Assembly (NCBI RefSeq): GCF_009765875.1
Contig: NZ_LMUP01000004.1
Span: 969,080-1,033,079 of the forward strand
Direction: 5' to 3'
DNA length: 64,000 bases
Source: Pedobacter sp. L105
GTDB taxonomy: Bacteria; Bacteroidota; Bacteroidia; Sphingobacteriales; Sphingobacteriaceae
Below the pieces are notes generated by a model, which had not been told where the DNA came from, ran no database searches, and saw nothing but the letters and a program-made list of their open reading frames with translations. Below are positions 35,772 to 44,302 of the stretch, one piece after another (position 1 is the stretch's first letter; each line of letters begins with the position of its first letter). Position numbers and translations under genes: made by a program.

Positions 35772-36743
35772 CTAAAAATCATCATCCAGAGAGAAAGCTG
35801 AAGCTTTATCTTCTGATGAAGTCAACACACCACTCTTTTGATAATCTCCAACACGTTTTTCGAAGAAGTTGGTTTTTCCCTGTAAAGAGATCATTTCCAT
35901 AAAATCAAATGGATTGGTAGCATTGTATATTTTATCGTATCCCAGTTCTGCAGACCATCTATCGGCTACAAATTCGATATACTGAGACATCAATTTGGCG
36001 TTCATTCCAATAAGCGCTACCGGCAAAGCATCGGTAACAAATTCTTTTTCTATTTCCACAGCATCTTTGATGATACCGTGTACAGCTTCCTGACTCAACC
36101 TGTTTTTCAGCATTTTATAAAGCAGGCAGGCAAATTCGCAGTGCATACCTTCATCTCTGGAGATCAATTCATTGCTGAAAGTTAACCCTGGCATCAAACC
36201 GCGTTTTTTCAGCCAGAAGATAGAACAGAAACTTCCGCTGAAGAAAATCCCTTCAACAGCTGCAAAAGCCACCAGACGTTCAGCAAAGTTTCCTCCGTCA
36301 ATCCATCTCAGTGCCCATTCTGCTTTTTTCTTTACACAGGGTACAGTTTCAATGGCATGAAACAACCTGTCTTTTTCTACTTCGTCTTTAATATAAGTAT
36401 CAATCAATAAAGCATAAGTTTCGGAATGGATATTTTCCATCATGATCTGGAAACCATAGAAACAACGTGCTTCAGGCAATTGAACTTCACTCATAAAGTT
36501 TACTGCAAGGTTTTCATTTACAATGCCATCGCTGGCAGAGAAAAAGGCCAGGATGTGAGAGATGAAATGTCGTTCGCCATCATTCAGGTTATCCCAATGT
36601 TTTTGATCATCTGACAGGTCTATCTCTTCTGCCGTCCAAAAACTAGCCTCGCTCTTTTTGTACATTTCCCAGATTGCCGGATACTTAATTGGCAACAGGA
36701 CAAAGCGATCTTTGTTTTCTTTCAGTAATACTTCTTCTTCCAT
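35772..36743 (-). CDS. nrdB: ribonucleoside-diphosphate reductase, beta subunit (class I)
   Basis: Metal-cofactor subunit that supplies the radical to NrdA. 323 residues. Helices with ligands are visible: [12 protein letters not shown] at the start, [21 protein letters not shown] (ligand Glu and His, with the candidate radical Tyr), and [29 protein letters not shown] late. Ends AFSLDDDF, the acidic tail used to bind NrdA. Order nrdB then nrdA, 67-112 bp apart. The long leader region upstream contains a DnaA box. Confidence 0.96.
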   Translation of the reverse strand: MEEEVLLKENKDRFVLLPIKYPAIWEMYKKSEASFWTAEEIDLSDDQKHWDNLNDGERHFISHILAFFSASDGIVNENLAVNFMSEVQLPEARCFYGFQIMMENIHSETYALLIDTYIKDEVEKDRLFHAIETVPCVKKKAEWALRWIDGGNFAERLVAFAAVEGIFFSGSFCSIFWLKKRGLMPGLTFSNELISRDEGMHCEFACLLYKMLKNRLSQEAVHGIIKDAVEIEKEFVTDALPVALIGMNAKLMSQYIEFVADRWSAELGYDKIYNATNPFDFMEMISLQGKTNFFEKRVGDYQKSGVLTSSEDKASAFSLDDDF

Positions 36744-36983
36744 GGTATATTTTAAATGATGTATAAATGTAATAGCGCCAAAATCCCCTCAGCCCAAATT
36801 ATAGGCCTGCAATACTAAAATCAAAAGATTAAAATAAAATAGATTTACTATCTAATGCTAAATAATTAAATACTAAACCCTTAGCCAATACTAAATTTGA
36901 TGAGATCAGCAGGATTTTGTTAAAACAAATATAAACTTTGAGGCCCCTAGTCGATAGGATAAGTTGTTAACAAGAGAGAGTAA

Positions 36984-36992
36984 TTATCCACA
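36984..36992 (+). promoter_or_regulatory. consensus DnaA box
   Basis: TTATCCACA, an exact match to the strong DnaA box, about 55 bp upstream of the presumed nrdB -7 box. Single perfect copy in this gap. Confidence 0.55.
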
Positions 36993-37066
36993 ACAAGGGG
37001 AGAAAATTACCTATAATTTACTTTGGAAACTTGTTAATGATTTTTTAATGTCACACAATTCCCCAA

Positions 37067-37089
37067 TCCAAATGTTAATAACATTTGGA
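37067..37089. promoter_or_regulatory. 23-bp perfect palindrome
   Basis: TCCAAATGTTA (37067-37077), one central base, and its exact complement TAACATTTGGA (37079-37089). It lies 32 bp after the RlpA-like stop. No T-run follows on the minus strand, so a terminator role is weak; a protein-binding site is equally possible. Confidence 0.5.
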
Positions 37090-37120
37090 AATCTGACTAT
37101 GCTTCTGAGAAATTCAGTTT

Positions 37121-37504
37121 TTAAGATTGGTGTCCGTAACTGATGGATACCTGGGATTGCCCTTTGTTAAAGAAACCTAATTCTTTAGCGGCACATTCGG
37201 AAACGTCGATTAAATATCTTCTGCCATGCGGCCCCCTGTCATTGATCTCTACATCTACAGATTTTCCATTCGCAAGATTGGTAACGGTAACAATAGTACC
37301 CAGGGGAAGGGTCATATGTGCAGCTGTGAATTTTTTACCTCTGTATTTTGCACCACTAGTAGTCCGGTGCCCTTCAAATTTTCTATGATAATAGGTTGCA
37401 AGACCTGTTTTTGTGTGTATTGCACTGTCTAATGCTGTAGAATCTGCCTGTGCATTAGCGTGCAAAAACATAAACATACTCCATAAAAGCAAACAATATT
37501 TCAT
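37121..37504 (-). CDS. RlpA-like septal ring lytic transglycosylase domain protein
   Basis: 127 residues: signal peptide (MKYCLLLWSMFMFLHANAQ) and one double-psi beta-barrel domain with the RlpA signature GLATYYHRKFEGHRTTSGAKY, FTAAHMTLPLGTIVTVTNLANGKSVDVEINDRGPH and LIDVSECAAKELG. In RlpA the domain cleaves denuded peptidoglycan strands; the catalytic Asp in NDRGP is present. No SPOR domain, so septal targeting by that route is absent. Promoter box TAAATTTG on the minus strand at 37535-37528. Confidence 0.9.
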   Translation of the reverse strand: MKYCLLLWSMFMFLHANAQADSTALDSAIHTKTGLATYYHRKFEGHRTTSGAKYRGKKFTAAHMTLPLGTIVTVTNLANGKSVDVEINDRGPHGRRYLIDVSECAAKELGFFNKGQSQVSISYGHQS

Positions 37505-37561
37505 ATTTAATCTTGTTGGTGAACTGACAAATTTAGAAAAAAAACCTTAAGATCCTAATAC

Positions 37562-37590
37562 AAAAATACCCAATGAGCTGATCATCGGGC
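37562..37590 (-). terminator. msrB terminator (with G-U pairs)
   Basis: On the minus strand GCCCGATG pairs with CATTGGGT (two G-U pairs) around a seven-base loop, followed by ATTTTTG. 28 bp after the msrB stop. Confidence 0.5.
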
Positions 37591-37617
37591 ATTTATATGT
37601 TTTTAGGGGTTTAAAGG

Positions 37618-38100
37618 CTATTTATCAGCCACAAAATACATAGAAATAGAATTCACACAGTTACGGGTATTTTTGGCAGTAAAACCTTCGCCAAAAAACA
37701 CATGGCCCAGGTGGGCTTTACAATTTGCACACTCAATTTCAGTGCGTGATCCATCTGCATCCGGTATTCTCAAAACAGCGCCTTTGATTTCATCGTCAAA
37801 ACTTGGCCAGCCGCATTCAGATTCAAACTTCGATTCTGAACGGTAAAGCGGCGCGTTACAGCGTTTGCAATAATAAGTACCTTTTACTGTATTATTTAAC
37901 AGTTTACCTGTTCCGGGAGCTTCTGTCCCTTTATGTACAATTACGTCTTCTTCTTCGGGAGTTAATTTGTTCCAGTTCATTTTATTGGTAATTACCGGGG
38001 CTGTATTTTCTTTTTTCTCTGGCTGCTGTGCACAAGCCATCAAACCAGTCATAAAAAAAAGTCCTGCTACTATGATTAATTTATTGATCATCTTCTTCAT
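37618..38100 (-). CDS. msrB: peptide-methionine (R)-S-oxide reductase, lipoprotein form
   Basis: Repairs R-methionine sulfoxide in proteins. 160 residues from ATG 38100 (MKKMINKLIIVAGLFFMTG); the longer frame to 38181 is not favoured. Lipobox GLMAC gives a lipid-anchored, envelope-located enzyme. The MsrB fold shows zinc Cys pairs (CKRC and CANC), ESECGWPSFDD, LGHVF, and the catalytic Cys in RNCVNSIS. Single gene between two terminators. Confidence 0.94.
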   Translation of the reverse strand: MKKMINKLIIVAGLFFMTGLMACAQQPEKKENTAPVITNKMNWNKLTPEEEDVIVHKGTEAPGTGKLLNNTVKGTYYCKRCNAPLYRSESKFESECGWPSFDDEIKGAVLRIPDADGSRTEIECANCKAHLGHVFFGEGFTAKNTRNCVNSISMYFVADK

Positions 38101-38180
38101 AATTCTATGTACGCTTAACGTATGCCAGTGGTTTTTAGCATAGGTAACAATGTAAGGTGACAAAAGGAGGATACAAAGCA

Positions 38181-38216
38181 AAAAAAAACTGGGCTCACCA
38201 AAAGGCAGCCCAGTTT
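38181..38216 (-). terminator. sucD terminator
   Basis: 11-bp stem AAAACTGGGCT (38185-38195) with AGCCCAGTTTT (38206-38216), followed on the minus strand by a run of eight T. 20 bp after the sucD stop. Confidence 0.9.
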
Positions 38217-38235
38217 TATATAAATTTAAGAAGGA

Positions 38236-39108
38236 TTATTTTTTTAATAATTCTGCCATTGCCTGACCAATCTCAGCAGGGCTTTCCACAACGCGGATAC
38301 CACATTCTGCCATGATTTTCATTTTTGCAGCAGCAGTGTCATCGGCACCGCCAACAATAGCACCAGCATGTCCCATTCTGCGTCCTGCAGGAGCGGTTTG
38401 TCCGGCGATAAACCCAACTACTGGTTTAGTACCATGTTCTTTGATCCATAACGCAGCTTCAGCTTCCATACCACCACCTATTTCACCGATCATGATGATT
38501 CCTTCAGTCTCAGGATCATTCATTAACAGTTCAACAGCTTCTTTGGTTGTAGTTCCAATGATTGGATCTCCACCGATACCTATTGCAGTAGTAATCCCAA
38601 GGCCAGCTTTCACTACCTGGTCAACCGCTTCATAAGTAAGTGTACCTGATTTAGATACCACACCTACAGTACCTTTTTTGAAGATAAAGCCTGGCATGAT
38701 ACCAATTTTAGCTTCGTCAGCAGTGATTACTCCCGGACAGTTAGGACCGATTAAACGGCAGTCTCTTCCGGCAATATATTCTTTTACCTGAATCATATCC
38801 TTAGTTGGGATACCTTCAGTAATACATACAATAACTTTAATTCCAGCTTCAGCAGCTTCCATAATAGCATCTGCAGCAAATGCAGGTGGAACAAAAATGA
38901 TAGATACATTAGCACCGGCCTGGTCAACTGCATCTTTAACCGTATTAAAAACCGGTCTGTCTAAATGAGTTTGTCCGCCTTTACCAGGTGTAACCCCGCC
39001 AACTACGTCAGTTCCGTATTCTATCATTTGTGAAGCATGGTAACTACCTTCATTTCCGGTAAAACCTTGTACAATTACTTTTGAATCTTTATTTACTAAA
39101 ACACTCAT
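38236..39108 (-). CDS. sucD: succinyl-CoA ligase (ADP-forming) alpha subunit
   Basis: TCA-cycle enzyme subunit that carries the phosphohistidine and binds CoA. 290 residues. CoA-binding [19 protein letters not shown], the GPNCPGVI motif, [25 protein letters not shown] and the phosphorylated His in [13 protein letters not shown] are all present. sucC is not adjacent here. It has one of the best promoters in the window (39128-39158). Confidence 0.97.
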   Translation of the reverse strand: MSVLVNKDSKVIVQGFTGNEGSYHASQMIEYGTDVVGGVTPGKGGQTHLDRPVFNTVKDAVDQAGANVSIIFVPPAFAADAIMEAAEAGIKVIVCITEGIPTKDMIQVKEYIAGRDCRLIGPNCPGVITADEAKIGIMPGFIFKKGTVGVVSKSGTLTYEAVDQVVKAGLGITTAIGIGGDPIIGTTTKEAVELLMNDPETEGIIMIGEIGGGMEAEAALWIKEHGTKPVVGFIAGQTAPAGRRMGHAGAIVGGADDTAAAKMKIMAECGIRVVESPAEIGQAMAELLKK

Positions 39109-39127
39109 GTATCTATATTTTTTTATG

Positions 39128-39158
39128 CAAATCTAAGATTATTGAATGGAATGCCAAA
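39128..39158 (-). promoter_or_regulatory. sucD promoter
   Basis: On the minus strand TTTG (39158-39155), 19-base spacer, TAGATTTG (39135-39128). Full match to the Bacteroidota primary-sigma pattern TTTG-N19-TAnnTTTG, about 20 bases before the start. Confidence 0.75.
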
Positions 39159-39193
39159 TGCAATTCGAACATTAATGAAAAGAAACAATAATG

Positions 39194-40963
39194 CTACTTG
39201 GCTATCCCTACAGAATTAAACTGCAGGTCATACAGGCGCTTATAATAACCATCCAGCCTGAGCAGTTCCTGGTGATTCCCTATCTCCATGATCTTTCCCT
39301 TATCCAGCACAATAATCTGGTCTGCTTTCTGTATCGTAGATAAGCGGTGTGCGATCACAATAGAAGTACGGCCTTTCATCAGTTTATCGATAGCATTCTG
39401 GATCAGAATTTCTGTTTCCGTATCTACGGATGAAGTAGCTTCATCCAAAACCAGGATAGACGGGTTATATACCAGCGCCCTGATAAAAGAGATCAGCTGT
39501 GCCTGCCCTACGGAAAGTGTAGCACCCCTTTCCATTACATTGTATTGATAACCTCCGGGAAGGCGCTCAATAAAGTCATGCGCCCCTACCTTTTGGGCAG
39601 CATCAACCACTTCCTCCATGGTAATGGATGGGTTGTTTAAAGTAATGTTGTTAAAGATCGTATCAGAGAATAGAAAAACGTCCTGTAGTACAGTTGCGAT
39701 ATTATTCCGGAGATAACTCAGTTCAAAATCATCAATGTTTACTCCCCCGATCTTGATCTCCCCTTTTTGAATTTCATAGAAACGGTTCAATATATTGATG
39801 GTGGAAGACTTTCCCGCTCCGGTTGCGCCAACCATGGCTACTGTCTGACCAGCCTTAACTTTGAATGAAATATCTTTTAGTACATAGTTATCATCATTAT
39901 AAGCGAACCAAACATGCTCAAAAGAAATATCTGCTTCCATTTTTTGAGGTGCGTAGGTCCCCTTGTTAACCGTCATTTCATCTGTGTCCAAAACCTTGAA
40001 AACACGCTCTGCACCCACCATACCCATTTGCAGGGTATTAAATTTATCTGCCAGTTCCCGGATTGGCTTAAACAGCATGCCGATATACAGGATAAACTCG
40101 GCAATAGTTCCGGGAGTTACATCCAACGGTTTGGCCAGGATACTCTTTGCACCATACCATACCAGCAAACCAAGGCACATGGCCGAAATAACCTCTACAA
40201 CAGGAAAGAAAATGGAATATGACCAGTTAGAACGAATGTTTGCATCCCTGTAACGGCCATTGATCTTTTTAAATTTATTGAACTCCTGTTCTTCCCTGGC
40301 AAAATACTGTATAATAGAAATCCCGGTAATATGCTCCTGCAAATAGGTATTCAGATTGGATACTTCTGTTCTGACTTCCTGAAAAGCAGCTTTAATAGAT
40401 TTCTGAAAAATAGAAGTAGCTACGATCAGTAGCGGCATAGGCAACAGCACCATCAGCGTAAGGGCCCAGTCGGCATAAAACATCACGCCTATAATAGCCA
40501 GTACCTGCAGGATATCCCCAATAATAACGATCAGACCTTCTGAAAAAATATCTGAGATCGTTTCCAGATCAGAAACGGTACGGGTAATTAACTGACCAAT
40601 GGGTGTTTTATCAAAATATTGCAGCCTCAGTTTAGTGATATGGTTAAATACATCAATTCTCAAATCGCGTATGGCAGACTGACCGAGGATATTGGTAACC
40701 AATGTCTGCCCGAATTGTATTCCGCTTTGTATCACTAGCAATACCAGCATCACAATGGTCATCATCAGCAAACCACTATAATGACCTTTAAGGATATAGT
40801 TATCCAGTGTATATTTAATGAGGAAAGGTCTTACCGGGGCAACCAGCGCCAGCAGGATAGTCAGGATCACCGACCAGATAAAGATGCTGTGATAAGGTTT
40901 TACATAGTTGTAAATCCTTCGCAATAAGCTCACATTAAAAGCGTCACCCGTTATTTTAGACAT
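39194..40963 (-). CDS. ABC exporter (fused permease and ATPase, MdlB/MsbA-like)
   Basis: 589 residues. Six-helix exporter domain (about 1-320) followed by the ATPase: Walker A GATGAGKSST, Q-loop VLQDVFLFSD, signature LSVGQAQLISF (Val in place of the usual Gly), Walker B ILVLDEATSSVD and H-loop IVIAHRLST. Homodimeric or heterodimeric lipid/drug-type exporter in the inner membrane; substrate unknown. Starts 2 bp after the truA stop, so it is co-transcribed with truA. Confidence 0.92.
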   Translation of the reverse strand: MSKITGDAFNVSLLRRIYNYVKPYHSIFIWSVILTILLALVAPVRPFLIKYTLDNYILKGHYSGLLMMTIVMLVLLVIQSGIQFGQTLVTNILGQSAIRDLRIDVFNHITKLRLQYFDKTPIGQLITRTVSDLETISDIFSEGLIVIIGDILQVLAIIGVMFYADWALTLMVLLPMPLLIVATSIFQKSIKAAFQEVRTEVSNLNTYLQEHITGISIIQYFAREEQEFNKFKKINGRYRDANIRSNWSYSIFFPVVEVISAMCLGLLVWYGAKSILAKPLDVTPGTIAEFILYIGMLFKPIRELADKFNTLQMGMVGAERVFKVLDTDEMTVNKGTYAPQKMEADISFEHVWFAYNDDNYVLKDISFKVKAGQTVAMVGATGAGKSSTINILNRFYEIQKGEIKIGGVNIDDFELSYLRNNIATVLQDVFLFSDTIFNNITLNNPSITMEEVVDAAQKVGAHDFIERLPGGYQYNVMERGATLSVGQAQLISFIRALVYNPSILVLDEATSSVDTETEILIQNAIDKLMKGRTSIVIAHRLSTIQKADQIIVLDKGKIMEIGNHQELLRLDGYYKRLYDLQFNSVGIAK

Positions 40964-40965
40964 AA

Positions 40966-41718
40966 TTAATTTACAAAAGGATAAACAACATTCACCAGGT
41001 ATAGTCCGCAGGCAGGTACCGACTGACCAGCGTTGCTACGGTTCTTACTAGTGATGATATCAGCAAACTGCAACAGATCTATTTCATGGCGACCTGCCAA
41101 AACCAGCGTTCCTACAATAGCCCTTACCATATTTCTTAAAAACCTATCGGCCGAGATCTTAAAAATCAAGCCACCTTCCGTTTCCTGAAATTCGGCTTGC
41201 GTAATTTTGCAATTGTTAGTTGCTGTCGAAGTATTCGATTTACTAAAACTGGTAAAATCAGTATAATTGAATAGTGTTGCCGCTGCAGTGTTCATGAGGG
41301 CAATATCGAGCCTGGTTTTATACAACCATGACCGGTTCAGTTTAAAAGGATCTTTATGAAAATGAAAATGGTATTCATAGGATCTTGATGTTGCGTCAAA
41401 GCGCGCATGGGCAGTATCTGCAACTTTAAAAATTCTTTTAATGGCAATGGCATAAGGTAAAAGGGCATTGATGCTGCCAACAGCATTCTTTGCAGCAGAC
41501 TCATTGATATCTACGAGATCCATATGTGCAAAAAACTGGCTGGCATGAACACCTGTATCAGTCCTGCCACATCCCAGAGTGATTACCGGCTGTCTAAAAT
41601 AAACAGAGAGTGCTCTATCCAGTTCCTGCTGTACAGTTACCGAATTAGGCTGTGTTTGCCATCCGTGATAAGCTGTTCCATCGTAAGATAATTCTAAAAA
41701 AAAACGTTGCGTATTCAA
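40966..41718 (-). CDS. truA: tRNA pseudouridine(38-40) synthase
   Basis: Makes pseudouridine 38-40 in tRNA anticodon arms. About 250 residues. Motifs: RFFLELSYDGTAYHGWQTQPNSVTVQQELD, the catalytic Asp in GCGRTDTGVHASQF, RSYEYHFHF, and FLRNMVRAIVGTLV. No ATG lies early enough; a TTG at 41718 (TTG-AAT-ACG-CAA-CGT) sits eight bases after the -7 box TATTTTTG (41733-41726), while a TTG at 41751 lies upstream of it. I take 41718, which may be leaderless. Confidence 0.92.
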   Translation of the reverse strand: MNTQRFFLELSYDGTAYHGWQTQPNSVTVQQELDRALSVYFRQPVITLGCGRTDTGVHASQFFAHMDLVDINESAAKNAVGSINALLPYAIAIKRIFKVADTAHARFDATSRSYEYHFHFHKDPFKLNRSWLYKTRLDIALMNTAAATLFNYTDFTSFSKSNTSTATNNCKITQAEFQETEGGLIFKISADRFLRNMVRAIVGTLVLAGRHEIDLLQFADIITSKNRSNAGQSVPACGLYLVNVVYPFVN

Positions 41719-41725
41719 TTGACTG

Positions 41726-41783
41726 CAAAAATACTTTTTTCCTATTAACAAGACAGGCGTTTAGTTGTGTTTTAATATATTTG
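41726..41783. promoter_or_regulatory. divergent promoter boxes of truA and the DUF4293 gene
   Basis: Minus strand TATTTTTG (41733-41726) for truA and plus strand TATATTTG (41776-41783) for the DUF4293 gene. Both fit TAnnTTTG; the boxes are 42 bases apart. Confidence 0.55.
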
Positions 41784-41803
41784 TTCAAAATTATTAAATT
41801 GAT

Positions 41804-42262
41804 ATGATACAAAGGGTACAATCCATATGGCTTTTTCTGGCTGGTCTTACACTATTTTTATTGTTAATTTTACCCGTATTAACCAAACATAATTATACTG
41901 GAGACCTTACCTTACAGGTAGGCGGTATTTACCAGAAAGGCGCTAAAATCACCCAGAAAATGGAGACTTACACAACGCTCTTTGGGGAGACAATCCTTAT
42001 TGGTGTGATCTGTGTAGCGAATATCTTCGCTTTCCGCAACAGAACGCTGCAAAAACGTATTACCTTATTTACTATTGTTTTATTGATACAACTGGCCGTC
42101 TGGATAGGATTTTACGTGGAAAATTTCCCCGGTGGAATGGATGGAACTACATTTGGTGCAGGCGCTTATCTGCCAGTGCTGGCGATCATTTTTTGTGCAC
42201 TGGCATTCAGAGGTATCCGTAAAGATGAGCAGCTGATCAGGTCGGCCGATAGGCTTAGATAA
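41804..42262 (+). CDS. DUF4293 family membrane protein
   Basis: 152 residues, four membrane helices (about 8-26, 62-80, 85-105, 120-138). MIQRVQSIWLFLAG opens nearly all members of this Bacteroidota family. Function unknown. Its place divergent from truA is a common arrangement in the phylum. Confidence 0.88.
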   Translation: MIQRVQSIWLFLAGLTLFLLLILPVLTKHNYTGDLTLQVGGIYQKGAKITQKMETYTTLFGETILIGVICVANIFAFRNRTLQKRITLFTIVLLIQLAVWIGFYVENFPGGMDGTTFGAGAYLPVLAIIFCALAFRGIRKDEQLIRSADRLR

Positions 42263-42316
42263 TCGATTTTTAATTATTATTTAGTTATGTACCAAACAAA
42301 TACCAAATAATAAGCT

Positions 42317-42324
42317 TACCTTTG
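42317..42324 (+). promoter_or_regulatory. -7 box of the helicase gene
   Basis: TACCTTTG fits TAnnTTTG, 22 bases before the ATG at 42347. Confidence 0.5.
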
Positions 42325-42346
42325 CGGCTTAATAAATAAAGTTATA

Positions 42347-44239
42347 ATGATAAACCCATTTAAATTATTGGGGATAAGTGATGACGTTGTTAATGCCGTA
42401 AAGGATTTAGGTTTCGAAAATCCAACACCTATTCAGGAGCAAGCTATTCCTGTGCTGTTAGAGGGCAATAATGACTTTGTTGGTTTGGCCCAAACAGGAA
42501 CAGGAAAAACAGCAGCATTTGGTTTGCCGCTAATTGAACTGATCGACTTCAGTGTTAAAAAGCCTCAGGCATTAATTCTATGCCCTACCAGAGAGCTTTG
42601 CTTGCAGATTGCTAGCGACATCAAAAATTACTCAAAAAACACGCCTGGTGCTAGTGTGGTTGCCGTTTACGGTGGCGCAAACATTATGCAGCAATTGCGT
42701 GAGATCAGAAACGGTGTACAAGTTGTTGTTGCAACACCGGGTCGTATGTTAGATATTATTGGTCGTAAGGCTATAGATTTCAGTAGTGTGAAATATGTAG
42801 TTCTGGATGAGGCCGATGAAATGTTAAACATGGGCTTCCAGGAAGACATTAATGATATTTTGTCTACTACTCCTGACGACAAAAAAACATGGTTATTCTC
42901 TGCAACTATGCCTCCTGAAGTGAGACGTATAGCTAAGAACTACATGGACAACCCTACTGAGTTGACCATGGGTACCAAAAACACTGGTAACGTAAATATT
43001 GAGCATGAGTACTATGTAGTACGTGCAAGAGATAAATATGCTGCCTTAAAACGTATTGTAGATTTCAACCCTGAAATTTTCGCCGTAGTATTCTGTAAAA
43101 CCAAATTGGATACACAGGATGTTGCAGAGAACCTGATCAAGGATGGTTACAATGCTGATGCTTTACACGGCGACTTGTCTCAACAACAACGTGATAAAGT
43201 AATGCAAAGATTCCGTGACCGTAACATGCAGTTATTAATTGCTACTGATGTTGCTGCCCGTGGTATCGATGTAAACAATGTAACTCACGTTGTGAATTAC
43301 TCACTGCCTGACGAAATTGAAAGTTATACCCACCGTAGTGGTCGTACAGGAAGAGCTGGTAAAACAGGTATCTCTATCTGTATCATCAATTCTAAGGAAA
43401 TTGGTAAGATCCGTCAGATCGAAAGAATCATTGGTAAGTCATTCACTAAAGCTGAATTGCCAACAGGATTTGATGTTTGCGAAAAACAATTGTTCTCTTT
43501 GGTTCACAAAGTTCACAATGTTGAAGTAAACGAAGGTCAGATTGATCAGTACATTCCAAGGATTATGGATGAGTTTGCTGAATTAAGTAAAGAAGACATT
43601 ATCAAACGTTTCGCATCTTTAGAGTTTAACCGCTTTTTAGAGTACTACAAAAATGCTCCTGACTTAAATGCAGCAGCAACAGATGAACGTGGCGAACGCG
43701 GAGAACGTGGTGCTAGAAATGAGCGCAACAGTGATTATACCCGTTTATTTATCAACTTAGGTTCGGTAGATGAATTTACAAGAGGTGACTTATTATCTTT
43801 CGTATGTAACAACGGTAAAATCAGTGGTAAAAACATTGGTAAAATTGACCTTAAAGGTGTGTATTCATTCTTTGAAGTTGAAAATGCACATGTTGATACC
43901 TTGTTCAACAATTTCAAAGACATCCAGTTTAACAACCGTGGTGTAAGAATTGAAAAATCTGGTGATGCACCTGAAGGTGGAGAACGCAGAGGTGGTGGTG
44001 AAAGAAGAGGCGGCTTCGGCGGCGGAGAGAGAAAAAGTTATGGTGGCGGCGAAAGAAAAAGCTATAGCGGTGGTGGAGAAAGAAGAAGTTCTGGCGGAAG
44101 CGGAAGACGTGAAGGCGGAGCAAGCAGTGGCGGTGGAGGTTTCAGGGATTTCTCTGGTAAACCACGTGAAGGCGGAAATGCTGGCGGAAGCGGAAGACGT
44201 GAAGGAAGCGGAAGCGGCGACAGAAGACGCAGATCTTAA
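42347..44239 (+). CDS. DEAD-box RNA helicase with DbpA-like and RGG-like C-terminus
   Basis: ATP-dependent RNA helicase, 630 residues, of the DeaD/CsdA type that aids ribosome assembly and RNA unfolding, often in the cold. Q motif (FENPTPIQEQAIPVLL), Walker A AQTGTGKTAA, VLDEADEML, SATMPPE, and the helicase C-domain (ATDVAARGIDV, HRSGRTGRAGKTG). A DbpA-type RNA-binding domain follows (about 460-530; YTRLFINLGSVDEFTRGDLLSFVCNNGKISGKNIGKIDL). The last 95 residues are a low-complexity Gly/Arg/Glu/Ser tail with repeated GGERR, GGERKSYGG and GGSGRREG units. Confidence 0.94.
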   Translation: MINPFKLLGISDDVVNAVKDLGFENPTPIQEQAIPVLLEGNNDFVGLAQTGTGKTAAFGLPLIELIDFSVKKPQALILCPTRELCLQIASDIKNYSKNTPGASVVAVYGGANIMQQLREIRNGVQVVVATPGRMLDIIGRKAIDFSSVKYVVLDEADEMLNMGFQEDINDILSTTPDDKKTWLFSATMPPEVRRIAKNYMDNPTELTMGTKNTGNVNIEHEYYVVRARDKYAALKRIVDFNPEIFAVVFCKTKLDTQDVAENLIKDGYNADALHGDLSQQQRDKVMQRFRDRNMQLLIATDVAARGIDVNNVTHVVNYSLPDEIESYTHRSGRTGRAGKTGISICIINSKEIGKIRQIERIIGKSFTKAELPTGFDVCEKQLFSLVHKVHNVEVNEGQIDQYIPRIMDEFAELSKEDIIKRFASLEFNRFLEYYKNAPDLNAAATDERGERGERGARNERNSDYTRLFINLGSVDEFTRGDLLSFVCNNGKISGKNIGKIDLKGVYSFFEVENAHVDTLFNNFKDIQFNNRGVRIEKSGDAPEGGERRGGGERRGGFGGGERKSYGGGERKSYSGGGERRSSGGSGRREGGASSGGGGFRDFSGKPREGGNAGGSGRREGSGSGDRRRRS

Positions 44240-44253
44240 TACACATCAATAGT

Positions 44254-44293
44254 AAAACAACAAAGGCCCGAATATTCGGGCCTTTGTTGTTTT
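44254..44293. terminator. bidirectional terminator between the helicase and ggt genes
   Basis: 40-bp perfect palindrome with no unpaired centre (44254-44273 with 44274-44293); GC-rich middle, A-run on the left and T-run on the right. It serves the two convergent genes. Confidence 0.9.
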
Positions 44294-44302
44294 CAGGCTA
44301 AT

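Larger units (their letters stand above)
36744..37120. promoter_or_regulatory. nrdBA upstream region with DnaA box and palindromes
   Basis: 377 bp, AT-rich, no gene. On the minus strand TATATTTG (36933-36926) is a likely -7 box, giving a leader of about 175 bases. A dyad TTTGTT-AA-AACAAA (36916-36929) overlaps it. TTGTTAACAA (36964-36973) is a perfect palindrome, and TTATCCACA (36984-36992) is a perfect DnaA box. A 23-bp palindrome lies at 37067-37089. DnaA control of nrd genes is known in E. coli; here it is inference. Confidence 0.6.

Noticed and set aside
36926..37010. NrdR binding boxes
   Set aside because: The dyads seen do not match the known NrdR-box pattern.
36744..37120. Chromosomal replication origin
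   Set aside because: Only one perfect DnaA box was found, no origin-linked genes are adjacent, and both flanking genes point the same way. GC skew of the whole genome would be needed.
38101..38181. N-terminal extension of MsrB
   Set aside because: A typical lipoprotein signal begins at 38100; the upstream codons would place it internally.
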